Origin: Nitrospirae bacterium RIFCSPLOWO2_02_FULL_62_14
GTDB taxonomy: Bacteria > Nitrospirota > Nitrospiria > Nitrospirales > Nitrospiraceae
Reading direction: 5' to 3'
DNA: 32,492 bases
Assembly (NCBI GenBank): GCA_001805245.1
Contig: MHEU01000073.1
Location: 3,389-35,880 of the forward strand
Shown: piece after piece, positions 21,991 to 31,284 of the stretch
Layout of the letters: each line of letters opens with the position of its first letter
Position numbering within the stretch: position 1 is the first letter of the stretch
The notes under the pieces: model-generated
The model's database searches: none
Told to the model about the DNA's origin: nothing
What the model saw: only the letters and a program-made list of their open reading frames with translations
Program-made: the position numbers and the translations under genes

Positions 21991-22334
21991 CGGCGCTCCG
22001 CCTTGGCCTTGTCCGGAACGGACGTGGTCGGCGCCTCCCACTTTTTCTCCGGTACCCGCACGATCACGTCGCCGTGAATGCGCGCCTGGCAGCCCAGCCG
22101 ATGCCAGGGTTCGGAGAGCGCTTCCCGGTCCAGCAGATCCTGCTCGTCGAAGTCGATGTCCGACAGGTGCTCCTGCCCGCTTTGCACTTCCACGCGGCAG
22201 GTCGTGCACGAGGCATTGCCCCCGCAATCGTGGGGCAGCGGAAACCCGAGATGCTCCGCCGCTTCCAGCAGCGACAGGTTCTCCGGCACGTCTCCGCTTT
22301 TACCTTCGGGATGGAGAAAGGTCACCTTGGGCAC
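21987..22334 (-). CDS. 2Fe-2S ferredoxin (adrenodoxin-type)
   Basis: A 115-residue plant/vertebrate-type ferredoxin. Cluster ligands are Cys37, Cys43, Cys46 and Cys82 (HDCGGNASCTTCRVEV ... HRLGCQAR), with the C-x5-C-x2-C spacing of adrenodoxin-like and Isc-type ferredoxins. The C-terminus has a short charged extension (VPEKKWEAPTTSVPDKAKAE). The GTG at 22334 is the best start: it begins directly with the family strand (PKVTFLHPEGK), 25 bp after the nuoF stop, though its ribosome site is weak. Between an NADH-oxidising NuoF-like protein and pterin genes, it probably carries electrons from NADH to an unknown acceptor. Confidence 0.9.
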   Translation of the reverse strand: MPKVTFLHPEGKSGDVPENLSLLEAAEHLGFPLPHDCGGNASCTTCRVEVQSGQEHLSDIDFDEQDLLDREALSEPWHRLGCQARIHGDVIVRVPEKKWEAPTTSVPDKAKAERR

Positions 22335-22359
22335 AGCCGTGTTCTCGCTTCGGGGGTGA

Positions 22360-23661
22360 TCAATGGCCGGCTGCGACCGCAGCCATCTGGGAGTTGTAGG
22401 GACAGCGTTTCCTGGCAATGTGTTCGTCGAACTCGTGCCGGAACAGCTTGAGGCTGCTCTGGACCAGCACGGCCGCACCGGTGACCAGCGTGCAGTAGCC
22501 GGTCCCCTTCACGAACCCGCAAAGCTGCAGCAGGCTGTCGAGATCCTTCTGCGTCCCCTCGCCGTTTTCGATCTTGGTCATGAGGGTCGCCAGATTGTTC
22601 GTGCCCATGCGGCAGGGCGGGCATTGGCCGCAGCTCTCGGTCTTGAAAAAATTGGAGAACTTGAGCGTCTGGGCCACCATGCAGGTGGCGTCGTCCACGA
22701 CGATCACGCCGGCCGACCCCAGGCCCGTGCCGGCTTTCTTGAGCGCGTCGAACTCCATCGGCAGATCCAATTGATCGTCCGTCACCATCGAAAACGACGG
22801 CCCGCCGGGAAACACCGCCTTCACCTTGCGGCCGCCCGGCACGCCTCCGCCGCATTCCTCGATCAGCGTGCGCAGGGGCGTTCCCATCGGCAGCTCGTAG
22901 ACGCCCGGCTTGGTCACCGCACCGCTGAGCGAAAACAGCATCGTGCCGGGGCACTTTTCCGTTCCCACCTGCGTAAACCAGCTCGCGCCCATGTGGAGAA
23001 TGCGCGGGATGTTGCACAGCGTTTCGACGTTGTTCACCAGCGTTGGTTTCCCGTACAGCCCGAAGTCGGTCGGATAGAACGGCGGTTTCTGGCGCGGCAT
23101 GGCGGGACGGCCCTGCATGGACTCCAACATGGCGGTTTCCTCGCCCGCCACGTAGCTGCCCATGCCGGTGAACAGTTCGATCTCCAGGTCCACGCCCGTG
23201 CCGAGGATGTTTTTCCCCATCAGCCCCTTGGCCTTGGCCTGGGCCATCGCCTGCTCCAGATGCTTCCGTTCTTCGTTGTAATCGTGGTTGATGTATATGA
23301 AGGACGCCTTGGCCTGGGCCGTGTGGGCCGCGATCAGGCAGCCTTCCAGCAATTGATGCGGGTGGTGCTTGAGCAGATAGCGGTCCTTGAACGTGCCCGG
23401 CTCGTGCTCACCGGCGTTGCAGACGAAATAGTGTTCCGGCGTCCGGTGGTGGATGATTTTATCCCACTTGATGCCGGTCGGGAATCCCGCGCCGCCGCGC
23501 CCGCGCAGCCCGGATTTTTTCAGCTCGTTGACCACGTCCTCGCGGCTCATCCCCGCGAGATACTTCTTCCAGGCCTCGTATCCGCCGGTGCGGATGTAGG
23601 CCTCGATGTCCCACGGTTGGCCGTCGAGCTTCTCCAAGAGTCTGGGTCCTGCAGCCGTCAC
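22360..23661 (-). CDS. nuoF: NuoF-like NADH dehydrogenase flavoprotein (51 kDa type)
   Basis: A 433-residue NuoF family protein. Visible: NADH/FMN-binding GRGGAGFPTG (54-63), GMGSYVAGEETAMLESMQGRPAMPRQKPPFYP, KPTLVNNVETL, and the 4Fe-4S site SCGQCPPCRMG (Cys344, 347, 350) with a later Cys. It oxidises NADH with FMN and passes electrons to iron-sulphur clusters. Neither nuoE nor nuoG is adjacent; a 2Fe-2S ferredoxin gene follows instead, so it may act outside Complex I. The GTG start at 23661 is preferred to a TTG three codons earlier, because GAGGAG lies at proper spacing and the same layout is kept in the decayed copy at 26439. Confidence 0.92.
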   Translation of the reverse strand: MTAAGPRLLEKLDGQPWDIEAYIRTGGYEAWKKYLAGMSREDVVNELKKSGLRGRGGAGFPTGIKWDKIIHHRTPEHYFVCNAGEHEPGTFKDRYLLKHHPHQLLEGCLIAAHTAQAKASFIYINHDYNEERKHLEQAMAQAKAKGLMGKNILGTGVDLEIELFTGMGSYVAGEETAMLESMQGRPAMPRQKPPFYPTDFGLYGKPTLVNNVETLCNIPRILHMGASWFTQVGTEKCPGTMLFSLSGAVTKPGVYELPMGTPLRTLIEECGGGVPGGRKVKAVFPGGPSFSMVTDDQLDLPMEFDALKKAGTGLGSAGVIVVDDATCMVAQTLKFSNFFKTESCGQCPPCRMGTNNLATLMTKIENGEGTQKDLDSLLQLCGFVKGTGYCTLVTGAAVLVQSSLKLFRHEFDEHIARKRCPYNSQMAAVAAGH

Positions 23662-23770
23662 GTCGCGCAACTCCTCATTAGAGGGAGATCGTACTATAAA
23701 GCCGCCCCTCGCGCGGCGTCAAGCAAACGGACCGGGAGATCGCCCTATCTTAATGGTTTACGAACGCCGC

Positions 23771-26143
23771 CTAGTACGCGGCGGGCGCCGAGAGCGGCTG
23801 GTTTGAGACCAAGTTCAAGGCATGCAAACGGTCGAATTTCACCGTGACTGCCCCCCTCGTAGCCAGGCCGATACGATCCAGATTTGGAATGGCATCATCG
23901 GTGACGGCGGCCACTTCCCGGCCATCCACAAACACCGACAGGCGTGGCTTGCTGACGTGAGCAAAATTGATGCGCTGCACGCGGAGAAGATGCCAGGGTC
24001 GTTTGGTCAACTGGACGGAGGTACGGTCAAGCAGGGTCGCCTGCCCCTCCGCCAGGCGATGGATGGCCAGCGTCCCCGCAGACTCGTTGAGCGTCACCAC
24101 ATAATAGAGGCGGCGATCGGAGGCGGCCATCACAATACCAGCCCCACCCTCGGCGGCGCTGTCGATCGTCCGCAGATGGACGGTCACATCCGGATAGGCA
24201 AACCCCGTGGCCTCTGCGAGGAGGACATCAAAACAATCGGCTGTCGAACAGCCGGCGCTGTGCGCCAGCACATGCGGCGACGTCGGCGCCTCGGCATCCG
24301 TCTGCACTGTCCAGCGGGAGTTTCCGCCGGCGGCAGTCGCCGCCGATGAGAAGCCTTGCGGCGCGGCGCCGGATGAATCCTTGTCGAACTCCCACGTCCG
24401 GAGCAGATCCTGGGGCGGAGGCGTGGCGTGAATCCGCACATCGACCACCTCGGACGAACGGGCGGTCGTCGGCAGCGTGACCGTCGCGCTTTCGGCCACG
24501 AACGCCTTCACCAGGTCGTTGGCGATCAGGTATTCCCACAGACCGCCGACCTTCTGAAGCCGGCCGTGCAGCTGCCGGACCGATTCAAGCGACGCCTGCA
24601 CGCGCGCCGGCTGGCGCGGAACGGCCAGGGCCTCCGCCACCAGCACCGCCTCTGCGGCCAGCAATTTGTCCATCGGCATTTCCGCCATCGCCTGCGCCTG
24701 CTCCGCCTCCTGCCTGGCCTGCGCCAGCCACGGATGCTCGTAGCGGCGGGTCCAGAAGATCCATTGCAGACGGTCCCACGCGATTTCCGTCAGCAGGGTC
24801 GCGCGCCAGCGCGACGGTTTCGGATCGAGGCGGCGCAAGGCGCCTTCATGATTCTCGAGCGCCGCTTCGGAGTCGTTATTCCAGCGCTGCAAGGCGCCGA
24901 GACGGCGGACCGTTTCCAGATCGGCGCGGCCGCTTTTGGCGACGATCTCCAGCGACTGCGCCGCGCGATAGAATGATTCCGCGACATCCGAGTGTCCGAC
25001 GGCCACCTCCGTCAATTCCTGCCGCCAGGTTGCCCCCTGAAGCGTCCAGTAGAATTCGGCCAGCCGGCGGCGCGTCCCGTCATCACCCGCGCTCATGCCG
25101 CTCCGGGCCAGTCCGGCCTTCAATAGATTGGCGTAGAGATCGTCGCCCAGCAGGCGGTTCAGTTCACGATCCGTCTCATCCAGTTGCAGCAGCCGCAGCA
25201 TCCGCGCCAGCCGGTCGGGCGACGGGGACAGGCCCCGGATGTCGCGCAGCTCGGTGGCAAATTGACTGCCGGCTGAAGCCCGATCCCACCAGCGCACGGA
25301 GCCGAGCAACAATCCTCCCGCCAGCTCCTGCCCTCCCGTCTGTTCGCCCGGACGATCGGAGGTCCGCCCGATCTCCGACGGACCGCCGCCTCCGGTCCCG
25401 AGCAGCGTCGGCGTCTCCGGCAGTCCCGCGCTGAGCACGGCCTGATCCACCGGGTAGCCGGCCGCCTTGAGGCCAGACACGACGGGCAGACGAACGACCA
25501 GATCCCGGACCGGCCCGTAACGTCTGATGGTCCCGCTCGCCCACCAGGGCTCGCCGGGCCGCAGCGCCGGCGGCGCCGTGAGCGGATCGGGATAGGTCAC
25601 GGAGAGCTCGACGAGCGTGACGCGCACGGAATAGGGCTCGGGACTGCCCGCAATCTGCAGTCCGGTCACGCGGGACGGAAGAATTTTCACGAATTTGATC
25701 CGGGGCGGCAGACCGCCGCCGTGCTGCCAGACGGACGGGGACAGGAACAGGGCCGGAGGATAGTCGCGCCACAGATCGGCTTTCCGGTGCGACTCGTGCA
25801 GCAGGCCGAATCCAACGCCTCGACCCTGCGCGCCGAAAATGCCCTTTTCGGGCTGGTCGGCCAGCAGCTTCACGTGGATCGCGAGCGTGTCCTTCCAGCA
25901 GGCGTCACGCGAAGCGTCCGCCGCGGTCTTCGCCAGCCGGTTTGTCAGACACCCCAGGTCGAGATCCGCCCAGGCCGCCACGCGCCCGCCCGCCATCGCC
26001 TCCGCATACCGCAGCGCCGTGCGGCCGGACGGATCTGCGGTGGGATTGGAGGCTGCGGCATGAACGGTTCGGTCGAACACTCCCGCACCGTTGATCAGGA
26101 GAATCACGCCAAATATTTTTGAGGCAACTTGCAAAAGACGCAT
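23771..26143 (-). CDS. Secreted protein of unknown function with C-terminal jelly-roll domain
   Basis: A 790-residue protein starting at the ATG at 26143 (GAGGAAAAGATA before it). The N-terminus MRLLQVASKIFGVILLINGAGVF...VHA is a signal peptide, so it is exported. Residues about 25-200 are a mixed domain with several Cys (LGCLTNRLAKTAADASRDACW). The middle (about 320-560) is helical and repeat-like (TLLTEIAWDRLQWIFWTRRYEHPW). The last 190 residues (TWEFDKDSSGAAPQGF ... GAGIVMAASDRRLYYVVTLNE ... LSVFVDGREVAAVTDDAIPNLDRIGLATRG ... KFDRLHAL) have the layout of a concanavalin-like beta-sandwich, as in DUF1080/LamG-type domains that bind or cut sugars. No catalytic motif is identified. It is flanked by intact nuoF and a decayed nuoF head. 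Confidence 0.8.
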   Translation of the reverse strand: MRLLQVASKIFGVILLINGAGVFDRTVHAAASNPTADPSGRTALRYAEAMAGGRVAAWADLDLGCLTNRLAKTAADASRDACWKDTLAIHVKLLADQPEKGIFGAQGRGVGFGLLHESHRKADLWRDYPPALFLSPSVWQHGGGLPPRIKFVKILPSRVTGLQIAGSPEPYSVRVTLVELSVTYPDPLTAPPALRPGEPWWASGTIRRYGPVRDLVVRLPVVSGLKAAGYPVDQAVLSAGLPETPTLLGTGGGGPSEIGRTSDRPGEQTGGQELAGGLLLGSVRWWDRASAGSQFATELRDIRGLSPSPDRLARMLRLLQLDETDRELNRLLGDDLYANLLKAGLARSGMSAGDDGTRRRLAEFYWTLQGATWRQELTEVAVGHSDVAESFYRAAQSLEIVAKSGRADLETVRRLGALQRWNNDSEAALENHEGALRRLDPKPSRWRATLLTEIAWDRLQWIFWTRRYEHPWLAQARQEAEQAQAMAEMPMDKLLAAEAVLVAEALAVPRQPARVQASLESVRQLHGRLQKVGGLWEYLIANDLVKAFVAESATVTLPTTARSSEVVDVRIHATPPPQDLLRTWEFDKDSSGAAPQGFSSAATAAGGNSRWTVQTDAEAPTSPHVLAHSAGCSTADCFDVLLAEATGFAYPDVTVHLRTIDSAAEGGAGIVMAASDRRLYYVVTLNESAGTLAIHRLAEGQATLLDRTSVQLTKRPWHLLRVQRINFAHVSKPRLSVFVDGREVAAVTDDAIPNLDRIGLATRGAVTVKFDRLHALNLVSNQPLSAPAAY

Positions 26144-26269
26144 TATCTTTTCCTCTCGCCGACTATTCGTCCCGCACATTCTCTCACGATCATGGGGAAA
26201 ATTTCGAACCTGTTGAGCGCCTAGCGGCAGCGCGCGTGCGTCTTGGTCCTAACTGTGACGGGCACCCCT

Positions 26270-26510
26270 GTGGCCCAGGGGCACGACTCGCATGGATCAG
26301 CGTACTGACCACAACCTCGCGGCTCATTCCAGTGAGACACTCCATCCGGGCCTCGTATCCACCGGTACGGGAGATAGGACTCGATGTCCCACGGCGACCC
26401 ACCGAGCCTATCTGAGAGTCTAAATTCTGCTACTGTCACGTCGCACGCTCCTCATCAGCACGAGGCTGTACAAAAAATCTACCCCCTCGCGCAGCGTCAA
26501 GCAAAACGGC
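26270..26510 (-). pseudogene. Decayed copy of the nuoF 5' end and its upstream region
   Basis: From the GTG at 26439 it reads VAEFRLSDRLGGSPWDIES, then after a frameshift RTGGYEARMECLTGMSREVV, against nuoF PRLLEKLDGQPWDIEAYI and RTGGYEAWKKYLAGMSREDV. Homology continues upstream of the start: the GAGGAG ribosome site and a CCCCTCGCGC...CGTCAAGCAAA stretch (about 26484-26509) match 23705-23730. The two copies are 2778 bp apart in direct orientation and bracket the secreted-protein gene. The relic probably carries that gene's promoter. Confidence 0.8.
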
Positions 26511-26559
26511 TGGAATTAGGCCTGAATCTCAAGCAGTTAGGGCTTGCGGCCTATGAGAG

Positions 26560-27486
26560 TTACGGGCGCGGGACTAAGCATTCCAAGGCTTCCCGGTATC
26601 TCAGGCTGGTTTGCCGGATGACTTCTTTCGCCAGGTTCGGGGCAGGTGGTTCGCGGTTCCAGCCGATGGAGTCCAGATGGTCCCGCACGTACTGTTTGTC
26701 AAAGCTGGGCTGAGGGCCTCCCGGGACGTATGTATCTTTAGGCCAGAATCGGGAGGAATCCGGGGTTAGAACCTCGTCTATTACCATGAGTTGCTGTGTG
26801 CGCAGATCCAGGCCAAATTCAAACTTGGTATCCGCAATGATGATCCCACGGCTTTCCGCATGGACAGACGCCTGCTGATAGAGCTTCAGACTGATCTCGC
26901 GAACCTCATTTGCCAAACTGCCTCCTATCATCTGCTTCATCTGTTCAAAGGAGATGTTGACATCATGCCCTTGGGTGGCCTTGGTGGACGGGGTAAAGAT
27001 AGGTTCCTGCAGTCGATCAGACTCTCTCAGGCCAGTCGTTAAAGATTCTCCACTTACCTTTCCGGTCTCCCGATACTCCTTCCAGGCGGAACCTGAGAGA
27101 TATCCCCGGACAATGCACTCCACCGGCAGCGGTTTAACCTTGTGAACCAGCATGCTCCTTCCCCAAAGGATCTCCTTGTAACGAAGACAGGGGTCCGGGA
27201 ATTCGTTTACTTCCGCAGTGATAAGGTGGTGGGGAATGAAGTCTTCCGTCGGCCAGAGCCTCTCAAACCAGAACCGCGACATTTGCGTGAGCACATACCC
27301 CTTGCCTGGAATTCCATCCGGCAGAATAACATCAAAGGCCGAGATCCGGTCTGTGGCCACCAGCAGGAGCTTATCTCCCAGATCATAGATGTCCCGAACC
27401 TTGCCTCGCTGCCTGGAACCCAGGCTTTCCAGGCGTGTCTCAAGCACAACCGGCACATCCGACAACTTTTTCATTTCAGTACCCAT
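26560..27486 (-). CDS. purC: SAICAR synthase
   Basis: Phosphoribosylaminoimidazole-succinocarboxamide synthase, the purine-pathway step joining CAIR and aspartate with ATP. It has about 308 residues from the ATG at 27486, chosen because GGAG precedes it at 10 bases; the frame is open further upstream. It is the longer, yeast/Thermotoga-type family. Motifs: [91 protein letters not shown] and [15 protein letters not shown]. All nucleotide-binding segments look intact. It lies upstream of the nuoF relic and downstream of the PII gene on the same strand. Confidence 0.96.
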   Translation of the reverse strand: MGTEMKKLSDVPVVLETRLESLGSRQRGKVRDIYDLGDKLLLVATDRISAFDVILPDGIPGKGYVLTQMSRFWFERLWPTEDFIPHHLITAEVNEFPDPCLRYKEILWGRSMLVHKVKPLPVECIVRGYLSGSAWKEYRETGKVSGESLTTGLRESDRLQEPIFTPSTKATQGHDVNISFEQMKQMIGGSLANEVREISLKLYQQASVHAESRGIIIADTKFEFGLDLRTQQLMVIDEVLTPDSSRFWPKDTYVPGGPQPSFDKQYVRDHLDSIGWNREPPAPNLAKEVIRQTSLRYREALECLVPRP

Positions 27487-27629
27487 GCTGGGCTTCTCCA
27501 TCATTCTGTATTTTCTAAAAAGGGACAGGACAATTGAGACAAGCACGGCTTATGCGATCTCTGCCGCAGTCTGTCATCTATCACTCGGAGAGTGGAAAAG
27601 TGCTCACGACGGGTCATGTACCGGCATCC

Positions 27630-27956
27630 TTACTTGCCGAAATACTCCTGCCGGCTCACGGCCACGTCGGAGACGAACATCACGCCGGAGTGCCGTTCGA
27701 ACAACGGCCGCAGCCCGGCCAGGATCGGCTCCACTTTGTCCGCCGGGACCACCGCCATGATCATGACCTGGCTCTCCTGCTCGCTGAACATGAAGTGGGC
27801 TTCGCGCAGTCCATGGTGGCCCTTCCCGGAGATATTGCCGATGATCGTGTAGCCGCTCGCCTGGACTTTATCCAGCAGTTCCGTCACGAACGGCCGGTGC
27901 TCGCCCGCCACAATCACACGAATTTCCTTCATTGGATGCAGGGTCAATTCGCCCAT
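27630..27956 (-). CDS. PII-like regulator of the DabAB carbon uptake operon
   Basis: A 108-residue ferredoxin-fold protein of the PII superfamily (MKEIRVIVAGEHRPFVTELLDKVQASGYTIIGNISGKGHHG ... MIMAVVPADKVEPILAGLRPLFERHSGVMFVSDVAVSRQEYFGK). The GKGHHG segment sits where the PII nucleotide-binding loop begins, and the strand order fits. The canonical T-loop with uridylylated Tyr is not seen, which suggests a carbon-sensing (SbtB/CPII-like) rather than a nitrogen PII. It lies 31 bp after dabA on the same strand, behind an AGGAG site. It probably senses adenylates or bicarbonate and tunes DabAB. Ligand and target are inferred. Confidence 0.82.
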   Translation of the reverse strand: MGELTLHPMKEIRVIVAGEHRPFVTELLDKVQASGYTIIGNISGKGHHGLREAHFMFSEQESQVMIMAVVPADKVEPILAGLRPLFERHSGVMFVSDVAVSRQEYFGK

Positions 27957-27987
27957 GTCTGAACTCCTTTTCTCGGCCTCGAACTCA

Positions 27988-30900
27988 TTATACCTGAACG
28001 GGCGCGATCGGACTCCATGTACCCGACGGCAGATAGCGGTACCACGCTCCGTCCGCCGGGTCCAACGCGATCAGGTGCACCCATTCGTGATGATAATAAT
28101 GCTGCAGCACTTCATGCCGCGCAATCAATCTCTCGATGCGCGCGCGCGGTGCCTCGATGACAGTCAGCAGTCGCATGGGTTCATGGTACGGCATTTCGCC
28201 GTTCATCATGGTCTGCCAGGCCAGTCCGAGACGGAGATCGCTCCAGGGCCCGGACATGATGCCGACCCGCCCCACCACGTTATGATAAATCTTGCTGCCG
28301 CCGCCGTAGACCTCGTTGTCCGCAGCCGAGAAATAATGCTCCATGTTGATCCATTGGGCCACGACCTGCGGGGCGGTCATCAAGACTTCGAGTAGACGCT
28401 CGGTCGGGTCTTCGCGATAGTCATAGGAGTGGAGAAAGACGCGGCCGTCCAGATTGAGCGTTTTGGTGAGTTCGCGCCGGCCGATGATGAAGGCGGCGTT
28501 CCCTGACAGCCCCCACTCCGGCCGGGTCTGGCTCCAGTCACTGCTGCGCCGGCGCACATGCGCCGACGCCCGCTCCGGCGTCAGCGGGACCGGCGCGTCC
28601 GGAAACCGGGAGCCGCGCTCCAGGCTGGTGAGCCGCCCGGCCTCTCTCAAACAGTCGAGCAATCGCAACAGGTCTCCAGCATGCGTGACCGGCACATCCT
28701 CCCGGTCGAATAGCCGCACATCGTCCGTCGTCGTGTCCACCTGGCCGGCAAGAAAGTGCGTGTCGGCGGGAATCACAAGGCCGTTTTTCGCCAGTCGTTC
28801 CCTGACGCGCGGATTGTTGGCCATGCGGGCGAGCACGCGGGCGTTGGGGCTGCCTTCGTTGCCGCCGCAGGCGCCACAGTCCAGCGCGGCCTCGAAGGGG
28901 TTGTTCTCCGACGTGCTCCCGTGCGCGCAGAAGAGCACCAGCCGGGCGAAGTTGCGGGTCAGGCCCATCATGCGCAGCGCCGTGTCCACCGTGAGCACCT
29001 GCTCGTCGAGCGTGAAACCGGTCCGCGTGATGCGCTCCTTCTGCGCCTCCGACCAGCGCTGATCGATCCGGTACTGCCGGCGCAGGACGTCCACGAACGC
29101 GGCCAGCTTTTCCGCCGACATTCCCGCGCGCCGAGCCGCCTCGATCAAGGACGGATCAGGCGCCCCCTCTCCGTTCAACGCCTCCCGCCGCAACGCCTCG
29201 ACGAACTTCAGCGTCACGCGCGAGCCATGGAGACCGAGGTGCTCGCGCAAGGCCCGCTGAATGACGGCGCCCTGCTCATCCGCCAGTACCATCTCCATTT
29301 CCGCTTGGGCCAGCTTGTCCACGGTCACGCAGGTAGCCAAGGGAGGGATGAGGAGCCGGCGCAGCCAGTCGGCCCAGCGCCGGTAGGGCACCGGCAGCAC
29401 CGTTTTGCCGACGATGGGCAGGCTGTAAAACCACCCCAACGATTCCACCATGACATACGGCGTGACCACGTTCTCCTTCAAATCATGCAGGAGGGTATGG
29501 CCCGCGTGAACGAGCCTGGTTCTCGACGCGTGCCTGGACACCTCGTGATCGAGGAAGCTGCGCGGAATCTCGCGCACCTCGTTCCTGACGCGCATGATCA
29601 CCGGGAACTGTTCCGTGTCATGCTCCTTGCCCCACGCCCGGAAGCGGATGAAGACGGCAAAGAACCCGGCGAAACCGTAGGTTTCGTGCGTGCCGGTCGC
29701 CTCCAGGTGGCGGCGAAAGGGCTCCGACCGCACGTCGATGCAAAACACCGACTGCGTCTGCGGGCGCGCTATTGCAGGGGCTCGCATCGCCCCCTCCTCC
29801 GGCTTCGCCGGATGAGCCTTCCCCTCACGCGCGCTGTGCGCGCTGGATGGTCCATGCGGGAATGCCGCTGAACGCATATTGCTGGCGAGCTCTCCCAGAA
29901 GCCGCTCGTGGTAGCCGGCCTCAAAGGCCTTGAGCCAGACCGGACCATGGTCCGATTCCGGAAACGCGTCCATCCACTCCACCAAAACCGCGAGATCGTT
30001 CGGGGGCGTGGCCGTCACGACAGACTCGCTCAGATCCACACTGCGGGCCAGCGCGAGCACGCGCCTCGCCGCGGTGCGCTGCGCGGCCCGATCGTGGCGC
30101 GCGCCGAATTCCGTCTGATAGTGATCGGCCAGCCATCTCCACCCGTCCCGTTTATTCTGCGCCAGCCGATCGACCTGCTCGGCGTAGGTCGCCGGCAGGC
30201 GTCCGGCCACGCGCTCCCTCCTCAGATAGTAGGCATGCGGATGCGCCTGCATATAGGTCATCACCGCGGGATACGTCCCCGCGATCCCGAGAGTCTTGCG
30301 GCAGGCTTGTTCGACCATCTCCCGCACGTACCACAGACGGACGGCGAGAAATTTCACGAGGCCGACCGGATAGGCCCGCTGCCATTCGTAGTCCCGCTGA
30401 TCGCCCCGCCATTTGATGAATCCGGCCCAGCCGGGCAGCGCCGCAAGCTGGAGCGAGAGGTAGTCCTGCCTGAATTCCCGTGGAATCTCGAGGAGCGCCA
30501 GGCTGTCGAGCACCGCGTCCTCGGGATGCCCGGGCAGGTTCGCGATTTTCTTCCGGCCGTCCGCGATCCCGCAGGGCGACCACTCGTGCGCGGCGAGCGA
30601 TTTCCACGCCCCGTAAAAATCCTGCTCCCGCCCGGGCATGGGCCACGTGGCGTGCCCTTCGTCCAGAAAGGCTTCGCACCATTTGATGAGTTCGCCGTTC
30701 ACCTGCTCGACGATCTCGGTGCCGAACGTGCGATCACACCATTTGGAAAGGGTGAGGGACCGCCCCAGCGAAGCCCGATCTTCCTGCACGGCCGCGGCCA
30801 TGCGCTCGCCGACGCTCGGACAGGTCACGACGGGAGCCAGATGGCCGGCGAGCGTCTCGATCAGGGCATGGTCCGCGCTATGCGCCAGCAGCGCATCGAA

Positions 30901-31284
30901 CGGTTCTTCGACGGGAGCGCAGAGTCCCTGCGTCAGGCAGGCGCGCAGGACCTCGCCGTGCGACACGCGGCGTGATCCCAACGTCACGTGCGTGTTGCGG
31001 ATAAGCGGCTTCAAGGCTTCCTCAAGATGATGGAGGCGAATTCTCCCCGTCCGGACATAACTCCGATACGCCTCGCCGGGCAGGTAGCCGTTCCCGCCCA
31101 GCAACCGCCGGCCGCGTTCCACCGTCTCATCGAAATGGAGATACTCGAGGCTGTGCAGCGGATTGTGATGCACAAACGTCCGCATCGGCCAGTACTGGGC
31201 GATGACCTCGCTCGAGAGGCGGATCAATCCGCGCAGCTCCATCCGCTGCGTATCGGTATAGAATGTGGCGGTCACCGGTTCCAT
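27988..31284 (-). CDS. dabA: Inorganic carbon transporter subunit DabA (DUF2309)
   Basis: The 1098-residue DabA is the cytoplasmic, carbonic-anhydrase-like half of the DAB system, which turns CO2 into bicarbonate using energy from its membrane partner DabB. The zinc site is complete: VFCIDVRSE gives Cys515 and Asp517; CAHGSTSENN gives His788; LDCGACGG gives Cys803. The Cys-x-Asp and His-x14-Cys spacings match those known for DabA. The N-terminal FVHHNPLHSLEYLHF and ERLLEVLMTAPQVVAQWINMEHYFS near the C-terminus are also family text. It is long for the family, with an extra low-complexity segment just before the CxD motif. The true start is the ATG at 31284, overlapping the dabB stop; the longer open frame upstream is an artefact across dabB. 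Confidence 0.95.
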   Translation of the reverse strand: MEPVTATFYTDTQRMELRGLIRLSSEVIAQYWPMRTFVHHNPLHSLEYLHFDETVERGRRLLGGNGYLPGEAYRSYVRTGRIRLHHLEEALKPLIRNTHVTLGSRRVSHGEVLRACLTQGLCAPVEEPFDALLAHSADHALIETLAGHLAPVVTCPSVGERMAAAVQEDRASLGRSLTLSKWCDRTFGTEIVEQVNGELIKWCEAFLDEGHATWPMPGREQDFYGAWKSLAAHEWSPCGIADGRKKIANLPGHPEDAVLDSLALLEIPREFRQDYLSLQLAALPGWAGFIKWRGDQRDYEWQRAYPVGLVKFLAVRLWYVREMVEQACRKTLGIAGTYPAVMTYMQAHPHAYYLRRERVAGRLPATYAEQVDRLAQNKRDGWRWLADHYQTEFGARHDRAAQRTAARRVLALARSVDLSESVVTATPPNDLAVLVEWMDAFPESDHGPVWLKAFEAGYHERLLGELASNMRSAAFPHGPSSAHSAREGKAHPAKPEEGAMRAPAIARPQTQSVFCIDVRSEPFRRHLEATGTHETYGFAGFFAVFIRFRAWGKEHDTEQFPVIMRVRNEVREIPRSFLDHEVSRHASRTRLVHAGHTLLHDLKENVVTPYVMVESLGWFYSLPIVGKTVLPVPYRRWADWLRRLLIPPLATCVTVDKLAQAEMEMVLADEQGAVIQRALREHLGLHGSRVTLKFVEALRREALNGEGAPDPSLIEAARRAGMSAEKLAAFVDVLRRQYRIDQRWSEAQKERITRTGFTLDEQVLTVDTALRMMGLTRNFARLVLFCAHGSTSENNPFEAALDCGACGGNEGSPNARVLARMANNPRVRERLAKNGLVIPADTHFLAGQVDTTTDDVRLFDREDVPVTHAGDLLRLLDCLREAGRLTSLERGSRFPDAPVPLTPERASAHVRRRSSDWSQTRPEWGLSGNAAFIIGRRELTKTLNLDGRVFLHSYDYREDPTERLLEVLMTAPQVVAQWINMEHYFSAADNEVYGGGSKIYHNVVGRVGIMSGPWSDLRLGLAWQTMMNGEMPYHEPMRLLTVIEAPRARIERLIARHEVLQHYYHHEWVHLIALDPADGAWYRYLPSGTWSPIAPVQV

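Noticed and set aside
22363-23847. 494-codon plus-strand frame opposite nuoF
   Set aside because: His/Arg-rich shadow frame of a GC-rich gene; the minus frame holds NuoF motifs.
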